64,000 nucleotides of DNA from contig JACKIN010000018.1 of assembly GCA_020638495.1 (NCBI GenBank), positions 10,070-74,069 of the forward strand, given 5' to 3'. The position numbers and the translations under genes were made by a program. This DNA is from Geminicoccaceae bacterium. Its GTDB lineage: Bacteria; Pseudomonadota; Alphaproteobacteria; Geminicoccales; Geminicoccaceae. Below the pieces are notes generated by a model. The model saw nothing but the letters and a program-made list of their open reading frames with translations, ran no database searches and was not told the DNA's origin. Below, piece after piece: positions 35,338-43,731 of the stretch (position 1 is its first letter; each line of letters opens with the position of its first letter).

Positions 35338-36342
35338 ATGCGCGCCACAACAACTCTCGCTTTGGGAATCGCCGCGGCCCTGACCGCCACCGGTGCGGTT
35401 GCCCAGGACTATCCGAGCCGCGACATCAACGCCGTCGTCGTCTGGTCGGCGGGTGGCGGCACCGATACCGCCAACCGCCTGATCCTGGCCGAGATGCAGG
35501 AGAACCTGCCGGTCCGCATCAATGTCACCAACCGCACCGGCGGCGTCGGCGGCTCGGTCGGCATGAGCTACGTCTTCGAGCAGCCGGCCGACGGCTACAC
35601 GCTGGCCGGCATCTCCGAGTCGGTGGTCACGGCCGGCGTCCAGGGCGGCTGGGACCAGCGCATGGACGTCTGGTACCCGTTCATCATCGGCGGCTCGCCC
35701 GACCTCGTCTCGGTCTCGAGCGACGCGCCCTGGCAGTCGCTCGCGGAGCTGATCGAGGCCGCCAAGGCCACGCCCGGCGAGATCCGCGCCGGCGCCAGCG
35801 CTGCCGGCTCGATCCATCACCTGAACCTCCTCGCTCTCGAGAAGGGCACCGGCGCCACCTTCAACTACATCCCCTATGACGGCTCCGCACCGGCCCAGAA
35901 TGCCGCCGTCGCCGGCGAGGTGCAGGTCATCGTCACCTCGCTCGCCGAGCAGCAGCAGCTTCTGCAGGCCGGCCGGCTCCGGCCGCTCGCCATGCTCGTG
36001 CCCACTGGCGTCGAGCTGAACGGCGAGGCGATCCCCTCGGCCTTCGACAGCTATCCGGAGCTCGGCGAGCACCTGCCGATCAAGCAGGCGATCGGCTTCG
36101 CCGTGCTAGACGCCGCCCCTGACGAGGTGAAGGCGACCCTGGTCGAGGCCTTCGATGCGGCGATGGCCAGCGACAAGGTGCAGACCTGGCTCGACGAGAA
36201 CTACTACGAGGCCTCGGGCGCTTCCGGCGATGCCGCCAAGGAGGAGTTCGCCCGGCTCGAGTCGCTCTTCGCCTGGACCCTGCACGACCTCGGCGCCGCC
36301 TCGGTCGACCCGGCGACGCTCGACATCCCGAAGCCCAACTGA
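35338..36342 (+). CDS. tctC: Tripartite tricarboxylate transporter substrate-binding protein (Bug family)
   Basis: The protein (334 aa) has a signal peptide to about residue 23 (ATGAVAQDYPSR). It then shows the Bug-family fold: NAVVVWSAGGGTDTANRLI, where the loop binds a carboxylate, and INVTNRTGGVGG. It captures an organic acid in the periplasm and passes it to TctAB. AAGGGAG precedes the ATG. A stable hairpin lies between it and tctB, which would let the binding protein be made in excess. Confidence 0.87.
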   Translation: MRATTTLALGIAAALTATGAVAQDYPSRDINAVVVWSAGGGTDTANRLILAEMQENLPVRINVTNRTGGVGGSVGMSYVFEQPADGYTLAGISESVVTAGVQGGWDQRMDVWYPFIIGGSPDLVSVSSDAPWQSLAELIEAAKATPGEIRAGASAAGSIHHLNLLALEKGTGATFNYIPYDGSAPAQNAAVAGEVQVIVTSLAEQQQLLQAGRLRPLAMLVPTGVELNGEAIPSAFDSYPELGEHLPIKQAIGFAVLDAAPDEVKATLVEAFDAAMASDKVQTWLDENYYEASGASGDAAKEEFARLESLFAWTLHDLGAASVDPATLDIPKPN

Positions 36343-36362
36343 TCCACGAACGGGCCTTGCGC

Positions 36363-36390
36363 GGGCGGGGACGCATCGTCGTTCCCGCCC
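36363..36390 (+). terminator. Hairpin between tctC and tctB (attenuator-like)
   Basis: GGGCGGGGACG (36363-36373) pairs with CGTTCCCGCCC (36380-36390) over 11 pairs with a 6-base loop and one G-T pair. No T run follows, so it is probably a partial terminator or an mRNA-stabilising stem. Its place after the binding-protein gene fits the usual need for more TctC than membrane subunits. Confidence 0.45.
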
Positions 36391-36452
36391 GTCTGCCGTT
36401 CTCGGACAGGCTCTTGAGCCGGAATCCGGCCGAAAATCCGCCAGGTGCCTGA

Positions 36453-37205
36453 ATGACCACCTCGCCCAGCCATACCACGACCCGCGGCCGGCCATCCGAC
36501 CTCTGGACCGGCCTCGCCCTCCTGCTCGTCGCCGCCGCGATGGCGGGCGGTGCCCTGCAGTTCCCCCTGCGCGGCACCTATGCCGGCGTCAAGAACGCCT
36601 GGTACGTCTCGCCGGCCCTCTTTCCGCTCATTGTCGCCACCTGCCTCTGCCTGCTGGCCGTCACCCTGATCGTGACCACGGTCAGAAGCGGTGTCCTGGC
36701 GGACCGGGGCAGCCTCGCCTCGGCCCTTGCCGGGCAGGGCGACGTGGTGCTGATCGCCGGCATCATCGCCGCCTTCGTCGTCGGCCTCGTGCCGCGCGTC
36801 GATTTCGTCGTTGCGGGGTTCTTCTTCCTCCTGGCCTTCACGCTCGCCTTTCATGTGCACGAGCCGCGCGTGGCGAAGCTGGCGCTCGGGGCGTTCTTCG
36901 CCACGACGCTGGTGCTCCTCGTGATGGCCGGCCTGGGGCTGACGCCGGTGGTGCGCACCGCCGCCGCCTCGCTCGTCGACCTGGCCGTGCTGCTGGTCGC
37001 CGTCGGCACCTTCGTCGCCGCCCGGGCCATGACCACCGATGCGACCGCTCGCCACCGGATGGGGCAGTGCCTCGCCGTGGCGCTGGCGACGCCGCTCCTG
37101 CTCGGCATCACCTTCAAGTTCTTCCTGCTGGTGCCGCTGCCGCGCGAGGGGCTCGTCGTCGTCGCCCTCGAGACGGTCTACTACGCCATCCGCGGGGCGC
37201 TCTGA
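36453..37205 (+). CDS. tctB: Tripartite tricarboxylate transporter small membrane subunit TctB
   Basis: The 250-residue product is very hydrophobic, with about six to seven membrane segments. The family's first helix is seen as LWTGLALLLVAAAMAGGALQF (about residues 17-37), followed by NAWYVSPALFPLIVATCLCLLAV. It is longer than the common TctB (about 150-170 residues); the second half repeats a helix pair. It starts 110 bases after tctC and 3 bases before tctA. Confidence 0.8.
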   Translation: MTTSPSHTTTRGRPSDLWTGLALLLVAAAMAGGALQFPLRGTYAGVKNAWYVSPALFPLIVATCLCLLAVTLIVTTVRSGVLADRGSLASALAGQGDVVLIAGIIAAFVVGLVPRVDFVVAGFFFLLAFTLAFHVHEPRVAKLALGAFFATTLVLLVMAGLGLTPVVRTAAASLVDLAVLLVAVGTFVAARAMTTDATARHRMGQCLAVALATPLLLGITFKFFLLVPLPREGLVVVALETVYYAIRGAL

Positions 37206-37208
37206 GCC

Positions 37209-38732
37209 ATGGCCGTCGCCGACCAGCTCCTCGCCTTCGCCGCCGCCATCGGCCACCTCCTGTCGCAGCCGACCCTGGTCGTCGTGCTCATGGGCTCGAG
37301 CCTGCTCGGCATCGTCTTCGGCGCTTTGCCGGGCCTGACCGCGACGCTCGGCGTCGGCCTGCTAACCACGCTGACCTACGGCTTCGACCTCGATCTGGCG
37401 CTGGTCTCGCTCATCGCGCTCTATGTCGGCGCCATCTATGGCGGCTCGTACTCGGCCATCCTGCTCAACATCCCGGGCACCGCCGCCTCGGCCGCCTCGG
37501 CCATGGACGGCTACCCGATGGCCCGGGCGGGCGAGGGCGGGCGGGCGCTCGGCCTGACCACCACCGCCTCCTTCATCGGCACGCTGCTCGGCATGCTGGC
37601 GCTGGTGCTGACGGCTCCCTTGATCGTCGAGCTGGCGCTGCAGTTCACCTCTTACGAGTTCTTCCTGCTCGCCCTCTTCGGCATCATCATCTCGGGCTCG
37701 CTGACCAGCCCGGACCTTGTCATCAAGGGCTGGATCGCGGGCTTTCTCGGCCTGGCGCTCGCCTGCATCGGCCGCGACAAGCTGATGTACTACCCGCGCT
37801 ACACCTTCGACATCCACGCCCTCGATTCCGGCATCGAGGTGGTGCCTGTCCTGATCGGCGCCTTCGCCATTCCGCAGATCATCGGCACGCTGCGCTCGAA
37901 GGCGCCGCTCGCCGCCGTCCAGGCGGTCGGCCGCATCATCCCGGACTTCCGGACGATCGCCCGCAATCTCCGCCACATCGTCCGCTCGGCCCTGATCGGC
38001 GTCGGCATCGGTGCCGTGCCCGGCGTCGGCGAGGACATCGCGGGCTGGGTCTCGTATGGCGCCGCGAAGAACGGCTCGCCGCATCCCGAGCGCTTCGGCC
38101 AGGGCGAGCCCGCCGGCCTGATCTCGTCCGAGACCGCCAACAATGCCTGCATCGGCGGGGCGCTCATCCCGCTCGTCACCCTCGGCATCCCCGGCTCGCC
38201 GCCCGCCGTGATGCTGCTCGGCGCCCTCATGCTGCACGGCCTGACGCCCGGGCCGATGCTCTCGATCCAGCAGCCGACCTTCCTCGTCGAGCTCGCCGCC
38301 ATCATGGTCCTGGCCTCGGCCGCCATGTGGCTCAACGGCATCGTCCTCGCCCGCCAGGTGGTGAAGCTGCTCAGGGTCCCGGCGACCCTCTTCCTGCCGA
38401 TCGTGGCCCTGCTGGCGGTGCTCGGCTCCTATGCCCTCGGGCTCAACCTCACCAACCTCTATCTCATGGTGGCGGTCGGCATCGCCGCCTACGTGCTGAC
38501 CGAGATGGACTACCCGATCGCCCCGCTCGTCATCGGCGTCATCCTCGGCCCCATGGCCGACGAGAACCTCCGCCGTGCCCTCATGGTGAGCCAGGGCGAT
38601 CCGCTCGACTTCTTCACCCGCCCGGTCAGCCTCGTCCTCATTGCCGCCATCCTGCTCACGGTCCTCGCCCAGGTCCCCGCCTGGCGCCGCTGGCGGCAAA
38701 GCCTCCTGGCCCGGTTCCGCCGCAGGGGCTGA
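37209..38732 (+). CDS. tctA: Tripartite tricarboxylate transporter large permease TctA
   Basis: A 507-residue permease with about twelve membrane helices. It carries the two family signatures: LLGIVFGALPGLTATLGVGLLTTLTYG near residue 38 and the YGGSYSAILLNIPGTAASAASAMDGYPMA loop near residue 80. The second repeat has GAVPGVGEDIAGWVSYGAAKN and SSETANNACIGGALIPLVTLGIPGS. It moves the acid delivered by TctC using the proton or sodium gradient. It is convergent with the proline-racemase-family gene. Confidence 0.93.
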   Translation: MAVADQLLAFAAAIGHLLSQPTLVVVLMGSSLLGIVFGALPGLTATLGVGLLTTLTYGFDLDLALVSLIALYVGAIYGGSYSAILLNIPGTAASAASAMDGYPMARAGEGGRALGLTTTASFIGTLLGMLALVLTAPLIVELALQFTSYEFFLLALFGIIISGSLTSPDLVIKGWIAGFLGLALACIGRDKLMYYPRYTFDIHALDSGIEVVPVLIGAFAIPQIIGTLRSKAPLAAVQAVGRIIPDFRTIARNLRHIVRSALIGVGIGAVPGVGEDIAGWVSYGAAKNGSPHPERFGQGEPAGLISSETANNACIGGALIPLVTLGIPGSPPAVMLLGALMLHGLTPGPMLSIQQPTFLVELAAIMVLASAAMWLNGIVLARQVVKLLRVPATLFLPIVALLAVLGSYALGLNLTNLYLMVAVGIAAYVLTEMDYPIAPLVIGVILGPMADENLRRALMVSQGDPLDFFTRPVSLVLIAAILLTVLAQVPAWRRWRQSLLARFRRRG

Positions 38733-38735
38733 GCC

Positions 38736-39770
38736 TCAGCCCGAATTGCGCCACATGTCGCCGACCCGATAGCCGGTCGGGAAGGGGTCGGTCGGGTCGA
38801 GGACGTACTGGTGAAAGGCGGTGATCCAGCCCTGGCCCGAGATCTCGGGCACGATGGCGGGCTTGCCGGCCAGTGTCGTCGTCTCCAGCACCTTGCCGCC
38901 GAAGGTCGTGCCGATCACCGATTCGTGGGTGAAGGCCTCGCCGACCGCGATCTGGCCCCTGGCGTGCATGACGGCGAGCCTGGAGCTCGTGCCCGTGCCG
39001 CAGGGCGAGCGGTCGAGCCGGCCGGGCGAGACCACGACCGCGTTGCGCGCCCGCTTGCCGCCCGCCTCGTCGCGCAGGGGGGCGGCGAAGAGCGTCTGGT
39101 TGATGGTGTGGATCAGCGGGTTCTCGGGATGCACGGCCGGGATCTGGACGGCGGCCGCCGCCTTGATCCGCTCGCCCGTCTCGACCATGGCGGCGCCCTC
39201 GTCCGAGGTCACGGCGAAGCCCAGGGCTTCGGCGTCCACGAGCACGTAGATCATCCCGCCATAGGCGACGTCGACCGTGAGCGTCGGGAGCCCCTCGACC
39301 TCGAGCGGCAGGTCGAGGCCGAAGACGAAGGACGGCACGTTGCGGAAAGCCACCCGCTCGCACTTGCCGTTCCGGCAGCTCGCCGTGACCTCGATGAGGC
39401 CGGCCGGCACCTCGAGCGTGACCTTGGTCACCGGCTCCTGCATCGGGATCATGCCGGTCTCGAGCAGGACGGTGACCGTGCAGATGGTGTTGGTCCCGGA
39501 CATCGGCACGTAATAGTCCGATTCCATGATGACGAAGCCCATGGCGGCGTCGGGGTGCGAGGACGGCAGCACGAGGTTGACGCATTGCTGCACCTTGCCG
39601 CGCGGCTCGTTCAAGAGGAAGTTCCGAAGATCGTCCGCCTCGGTCTCGAGATGGCGCATCTTGTCGAACATGGTGCGGCCGGGAACGTCGACCACGCCGC
39701 CGGTGATCACCTCGTTGAGCTCGCCCTCGGCATGCGCGCCGACGACGGTGACCATGCGCTTGAACCGCAT
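38736..39770 (-). CDS. Proline racemase family enzyme, probable 4-hydroxyproline 2-epimerase type (Ser/Cys pair)
   Basis: The 344-residue protein has the two-domain PLP-independent racemase fold. The first catalytic position is Ser91 in VPMSGTNTI, where proline racemase has Cys. The second is Cys257 in SPCGTGTSS. In this superfamily a Ser/Cys pair is associated with 4-hydroxyproline 2-epimerases, Cys/Cys with racemases or epimerases, and Cys/Thr with trans-3-hydroxyproline dehydratases. The first motif is also altered (GTN for GHG/GHN), so the true substrate may differ. It is the second gene after the cupin gene and close behind the operator at 40335-40350. Confidence 0.72.
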   Translation of the reverse strand: MRFKRMVTVVGAHAEGELNEVITGGVVDVPGRTMFDKMRHLETEADDLRNFLLNEPRGKVQQCVNLVLPSSHPDAAMGFVIMESDYYVPMSGTNTICTVTVLLETGMIPMQEPVTKVTLEVPAGLIEVTASCRNGKCERVAFRNVPSFVFGLDLPLEVEGLPTLTVDVAYGGMIYVLVDAEALGFAVTSDEGAAMVETGERIKAAAAVQIPAVHPENPLIHTINQTLFAAPLRDEAGGKRARNAVVVSPGRLDRSPCGTGTSSRLAVMHARGQIAVGEAFTHESVIGTTFGGKVLETTTLAGKPAIVPEISGQGWITAFHQYVLDPTDPFPTGYRVGDMWRNSG

Positions 39771-39792
39771 CGCCCGCTGCCTCCCTCGATTC

Positions 39793-40311
39793 TCAGCCGC
39801 GGCTGGCGAAGTCCTGGTCGGTCCAGCCGAAGACCGTGCGCTGCTCGATCTCGGCGACGTTGTCGGGCCGGGCGAAGGGCTCGGGCGTCGGCTCGCCGGG
39901 CGTGCGCGGCCGGCCGATCTGGGCGAAGAAGTCGTCGAGCCCGCCCGGCGTGAAGTACCAGACGAAGGTGAGCGGATCCGGCCCCGGGTTGATGAACATG
40001 TGCTTCCTGTTCACGCCGAGGTACACGGCCGAGCCGGGCTCGATCGGGTGCTCCTCGCCGTCCAGCTTGACGAAGCCCCGGCCCGAAACGACGAAGATGA
40101 TCTCCTCGTTCCGGTCGTGGGTGTGCTCGCGGATGAAGCAGCCGGGCGCCACGGTCTGCGTGCCCATGGCGAAGCGGTTGGTGCTCTTGACCGTGCTGTC
40201 GCTGAAGAGGCAGCGCACATGGCCGTTCGCCGGCACCGGCTGCCAGTGGCTCTCGCCGTCATCCGGCCCCAGGATCCTGGCGTCGCCCAGCCTCTCTTTT
40301 GCCTTGTCCAC
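39793..40311 (-). CDS. Cupin domain protein
   Basis: The 172-residue protein has one cupin barrel. Motif 1 is CFIREHTHDRNEEIIFVVSGRGFV (His-x-His and Glu metal ligands) and motif 2 is GSAVYLGVNRKHMFINPG with the third His. The C-terminal tail is Pro-rich. The function is unknown; such proteins may be small isomerases or dioxygenases. I chose the GTG at 40311, with GGGGAG six bases ahead. An ATG at 40341 would place the start inside the operator. The racemase-family gene follows after 22 bases. Confidence 0.7.
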   Translation of the reverse strand: MDKAKERLGDARILGPDDGESHWQPVPANGHVRCLFSDSTVKSTNRFAMGTQTVAPGCFIREHTHDRNEEIIFVVSGRGFVKLDGEEHPIEPGSAVYLGVNRKHMFINPGPDPLTFVWYFTPGGLDDFFAQIGRPRTPGEPTPEPFARPDNVAEIEQRTVFGWTDQDFASRG

Positions 40312-40334
40312 GGCATTCTCCCCCTGCACGGCTA

Positions 40335-40350
40335 CTGACATATGAGTCAG
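40335..40350 (-). promoter_or_regulatory. Probable TetR operator, site A
   Basis: On the plus strand CTGAC-ATATGA-GTCAG. Read on the minus strand it is CTGACTCATATGTCAG, which fits CTKACT-N5-GTMAG. It lies 24 bases before the cupin start, between the flavoprotein stop and the cupin-racemase pair, so it would control that pair. Confidence 0.55.
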
Positions 40351-40373
40351 GAAAGCATAGGCGCATCCGGTCG

Positions 40374-41870
40374 TCAATTGCCCTGCGGTGCCTCGCCGAG
40401 CGCCGCGTTCTGGCCGGCGAGCCGGCCGGAGGTGAAGGCCCAGCCCAGATGGTGGCCGTGGCCGTTGAGGATCAGCCCGCCCTGTCCGCAGGAGCCGGCG
40501 GCATAGAGGCCGGCGATCGGCCGCCGCTCGCCATCGAGCACGCGCAGCCGCTGGTCGACCCGCAGCCCGCCCTCGCCGAACATGATCCAGGACTTGGCCG
40601 GCCCGAGGGCGAGGAAGGGCGGCCGCGTCAGCGCCGGGCGCTCGCCGCGCTCGGGCGAGGCGTTGTAGTCGGCGACCGTCCTGGCGAGGGCCGTGCCGTC
40701 GACGCCCATCGCCGCGGCGAGCCCCTCCACCGTCTCCGCCCGGAAGGTGATGTCCCGCCGCGAGCGCAGATAGTCCTGCAGATAGGCATAGCCGACGCCG
40801 GGCGCGGTCGAGACGAAGCCCGGCCAGGCCTCGAACCTCTCGGCGATGGCGGCATCGAAGACGAGGTACGAGACCCCGTCCGCCTCCCGGCTGATCCGGT
40901 CCTGCGGCCGGTCCAGCTCGTCGCAGAACCGCGCCCCCGCCTTGTTCACGAGGATCGCTCCGGCGTCGAAGAGGCCGGGCGACGGGGCCAGGAAGGTGGT
41001 GACGAAGGACATGAGGAACGGCCGGAGCAGTCGGTCGGGCACGACTTTCATGGCAAGTCGGATCGCCCGCGCGGTCGTGCGCCAGGGCGGCAGCCGGTTG
41101 ACCAGGGCGGTCCGCGGCGGGGCGAGGAAGCGGATCTCCGGCCCCCAGACGAGATCGCCATTGACGATCTCGCCGCCCACCACCTCGCCGAGCCGCTGCC
41201 CGTCGCCGGTGCTGGTCGGGTTGGTGCCCTCGACCTCGAGAAGCTCCGGCGCCAGGAAGCGCGCCTTGAAGGCCGGATCGGCCGCGCTGAAATCGCCGGC
41301 TGCCAGGATCACCGCCTGCCGGCTGTGGACGGTGACGCTGCCGCCATCCGCCCGTGTCGCGTCGAGGCCGCTGATCCGGCCGCCATCCTGGCGCAGTCGG
41401 CCGACGCGCCAGCCGGTGCGCAGCTCCGCCCCGGCCCGCCGGCAGGCTTTGGCCAGGTGGTGGATGTAACCGCGCGAATGCGGCACGATCTGGTGCAGGC
41501 GCGGGTGGCGATGCGGCGGTTCCGGGATCGGCCCCATGAACTCGATGCCGGCCGCGCAGAGCTCGCGGAAGGTCTCCGGCACCTCGTCGACCAGCAGGCG
41601 CCGGAGCACCGGGTTGTCCCTCGCCACGAGCGGGCCGGCGAACTTCTCCATGTCCTCGAAGTGGGCGTCCGGCGTGTCGTGGATGCCCATGGCCCGCTGG
41701 TGCGGGGTCGAGGTGGTGCAGATCGAGCCGACCGAGAGGCCAGTGGTGCCGCCGAGCGCCGGGTTCTTCTCGAGCAGCAGCACCCGGCGGCCGAGGCGGG
41801 CCGCGGCGAGCGTGGCCATCAGGCCAGCGCCGCCGCCACCGACGACGACGATGTCGAACGTCTCCTCCAT
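40374..41870 (-). CDS. FAD-dependent oxidoreductase of the fumarate reductase/ketosteroid dehydrogenase type
   Basis: A 498-residue flavoprotein. FAD binding is seen in FDIVVVGGGGAGLMATLAAARLG (residues 5-27), with the Glu of the ribose contact in LLLEKNPALGG. The C-terminus has GLYAAGSCGQGGLILNGHGHHLGWAFTSGRLAG, the usual FAD-closing motif. Members reduce or dehydrogenate alpha,beta bonds of acids, steroids or cyclic ketones. It diverges from the CoA-transferase operon across operator site B and so should be controlled with it. I chose the ATG at 41870; upstream codons run into the operator. Confidence 0.83.
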   Translation of the reverse strand: MEETFDIVVVGGGGAGLMATLAAARLGRRVLLLEKNPALGGTTGLSVGSICTTSTPHQRAMGIHDTPDAHFEDMEKFAGPLVARDNPVLRRLLVDEVPETFRELCAAGIEFMGPIPEPPHRHPRLHQIVPHSRGYIHHLAKACRRAGAELRTGWRVGRLRQDGGRISGLDATRADGGSVTVHSRQAVILAAGDFSAADPAFKARFLAPELLEVEGTNPTSTGDGQRLGEVVGGEIVNGDLVWGPEIRFLAPPRTALVNRLPPWRTTARAIRLAMKVVPDRLLRPFLMSFVTTFLAPSPGLFDAGAILVNKAGARFCDELDRPQDRISREADGVSYLVFDAAIAERFEAWPGFVSTAPGVGYAYLQDYLRSRRDITFRAETVEGLAAAMGVDGTALARTVADYNASPERGERPALTRPPFLALGPAKSWIMFGEGGLRVDQRLRVLDGERRPIAGLYAAGSCGQGGLILNGHGHHLGWAFTSGRLAGQNAALGEAPQGN

Positions 41871-41924
41871 CCCCGGGCTCCCCTCGCTCACATCCTCGGT
41901 CTTGACGACAGCTCTATCAAATGG

Positions 41925-41940
41925 CTTACTGATATGTAAG
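41925..41940 (+). promoter_or_regulatory. Probable TetR operator, site B
   Basis: CTTAC-TGATAT-GTAAG, perfect five-base arms around six bases. It lies in the 181-base divergent gap between the flavoprotein gene (start 41870) and the CoA-transferase operon (start 42052). TTGACG at 41902-41907 is spaced as a -35 box, so the site would cover the -10 region of the rightward promoter. Confidence 0.62.
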
Positions 41941-42051
41941 TAGGGAGCGATGAGCGGGCTCGCATGACCGGGGCGGCTCGAACGCACGATGGCGCGTCTT
42001 CCCGGAAGGCGCTATCGAGCGGGCGCAACCTGAGAACGGGGGAGGCCAGGC

Positions 42052-43242
42052 GTGCTGCTCGACGGCATGAAGATCGTGAGCTTTTGCCACTTCCTGCAAG
42101 GCCCCGCGGCCATGCAGTATCTGGGCGACATGGGGGCGGAGATCATCCGCATCGAGCCGCCCAAGGGCGCCTACGAGCGGGTTTGGGCGGGTGCCGGCAA
42201 GATCAGGGTGGGCGGGGTGAGCGCCTTCTATCTCTGCGCCAACCGCAATGCCCGCAGCCTCGCCCTGGACCTGAAGCGGCCCGAGGCGAAGGAGATCGTG
42301 CTGCGCATGCTCGAGAAGAGCCATGCGCTCGCCGAGAACTTTCGCCCCGGCACCCTGGACCGGCTCGGCCTCGGCTACGACGTGGTCAAGGCCCGGAAGC
42401 CTGACATCATCTACGCCTCGGCCTCGGGCTTCGGCGCCACCGGCCCCTTTGTCGACCGGCCGGGCCAGGACCTGCTCATCCAGGCCATGTCCGGCATCGC
42501 CTCGGCCAATGGCGGCGGCGGCCATCGGCCGACCGCAATCGGCGCGGCGGCCGTCGACCAGCATGGCGGTGCCCTCTTCGCGCTCGGCATCCTCGGCGCC
42601 TACGCCAAGTGGCTGCGCACCGGCGAGGGCACGCGCGTCGAGGCCAGCCTGCTCGGCGCCGGCATCGACATGCAGATGGAATCCATCACCCACTATTATG
42701 CCGCGGCCAAGGGCGACAAGGTCTTCGACCGGCACGAGAGCCTCGCCACCTGGTTCCACGAAGCGCCCTACGGCATCTACCGGATCGCCGATGGCTGGGT
42801 CGCCCTGTCGCTCAACCCGGTGGAGAAGCTGGGCCGCGCGCTCGGGGAGGAGGCCTTCGCGCCCTATGTCGGCCGGGACCAGTATGCCGACCGCGACGCC
42901 ATCGCCGCCGCCGTCGCCGTGGCGGTCCGCGAGCGCAGCTTCGCCGACCTCGCCGCCGCCTTCGATGCCGAGGCCATGTGGTACGGCAGGGTCGACAATT
43001 TCGATGACCTCGCGGCCAACCCGCAGGTCCAGCACAACCAGGTCTTCCAGGACTGCGAGGTCAATGGCGAGACCATCCGCCTCGTCAACCATCCCAACCG
43101 CTACGACGGCGCGGCACCGGCCGCGCCCACCTTCGCGCTGGAGACGGGGGCGGACACCCGCGACGTGCTGGCCGAGGCCGGCTACGCCGAGGCGGAGATC
43201 GAGGAGCTCCTGAAGGACCAGATCGTTCACGCGCCACGCTAG
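42052..43242 (+). CDS. Type III CoA-transferase (CaiB/BaiF family)
   Basis: The 396-residue protein moves CoA between carboxylic acids. Family marks are MKIVSFCHFLQGPAAMQYLGDMGAEIIRIEPPKGAYER near the start, RNARSLALDLKRPEAKEIV, and GRPGQDLLIQAMSG-type sequence (here DRPGQDLLIQAMSG, about residue 137), which carries the catalytic Asp. It heads the seven-gene operon and should activate the growth substrate. I chose the GTG at 42052 (GGGGGAGG upstream). A close paralogue lies at 51524-52723. Confidence 0.88.
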   Translation: MLLDGMKIVSFCHFLQGPAAMQYLGDMGAEIIRIEPPKGAYERVWAGAGKIRVGGVSAFYLCANRNARSLALDLKRPEAKEIVLRMLEKSHALAENFRPGTLDRLGLGYDVVKARKPDIIYASASGFGATGPFVDRPGQDLLIQAMSGIASANGGGGHRPTAIGAAAVDQHGGALFALGILGAYAKWLRTGEGTRVEASLLGAGIDMQMESITHYYAAAKGDKVFDRHESLATWFHEAPYGIYRIADGWVALSLNPVEKLGRALGEEAFAPYVGRDQYADRDAIAAAVAVAVRERSFADLAAAFDAEAMWYGRVDNFDDLAANPQVQHNQVFQDCEVNGETIRLVNHPNRYDGAAPAAPTFALETGADTRDVLAEAGYAEAEIEELLKDQIVHAPR

Positions 43243-43265
43243 GTGCTAAGAGAAGAGGCAAGCCA

Positions 43266-43709
43266 GTGTCGGATTTCTACGTCAAGGTCGGCGACGCGGT
43301 CGAGGTCGCGAAGACGATCGGCGAAAGCGACGTCTACGTCTATGCGGGCGTCACGGGGGATTTCTCGGTCAACCACATGAACGAGCAGTTCATGGAGAAG
43401 ACCAGCTATGGCCACCGGATCGCTCATGGCGCCTTGCTCGTCGGCTTCATGTCGACCGCGTCGACCAAGATGATCGACCATGTTCAGGGCATCGGCGATG
43501 CGGAGACGCCGGTTTCGCTTGGCTACGACCGGGTCCGCTTCATCGGCCCCGTCTTCTTCGGCGACACCATCACCGTGCAGTACACGATCACCGCCATCGA
43601 CCCCGAGCGCCGTCGCTCGACCAGCGACATCAAGGTGGTCAACCAGAAGGGCGAGACGGTGGCGGTCGCCCAGCACATCCTCAAATGGGTGCCCAACGAC
43701 CGCAAGTGA
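43266..43709 (+). CDS. MaoC-like (R)-hydratase domain protein
   Basis: A 147-residue single hot-dog protein. The hydratase motif reads YVYAGVTGDFSVNHMNEQF (residues 24-42), giving catalytic Asp32 and His37, and SYGHRIAHGALLVGFMS follows. Such proteins add water to trans-2-enoyl-CoA. The GTG start has AGAAGAGG ahead. It is very like the MaoC protein at 58897-59340 (shared GDF..H.NE and RIAHG), so the two are recent paralogues. Confidence 0.85.
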   Translation: MSDFYVKVGDAVEVAKTIGESDVYVYAGVTGDFSVNHMNEQFMEKTSYGHRIAHGALLVGFMSTASTKMIDHVQGIGDAETPVSLGYDRVRFIGPVFFGDTITVQYTITAIDPERRRSTSDIKVVNQKGETVAVAQHILKWVPNDRK

Positions 43710-43731
43710 GGACTGGAGCCGGAGGCAGCGC

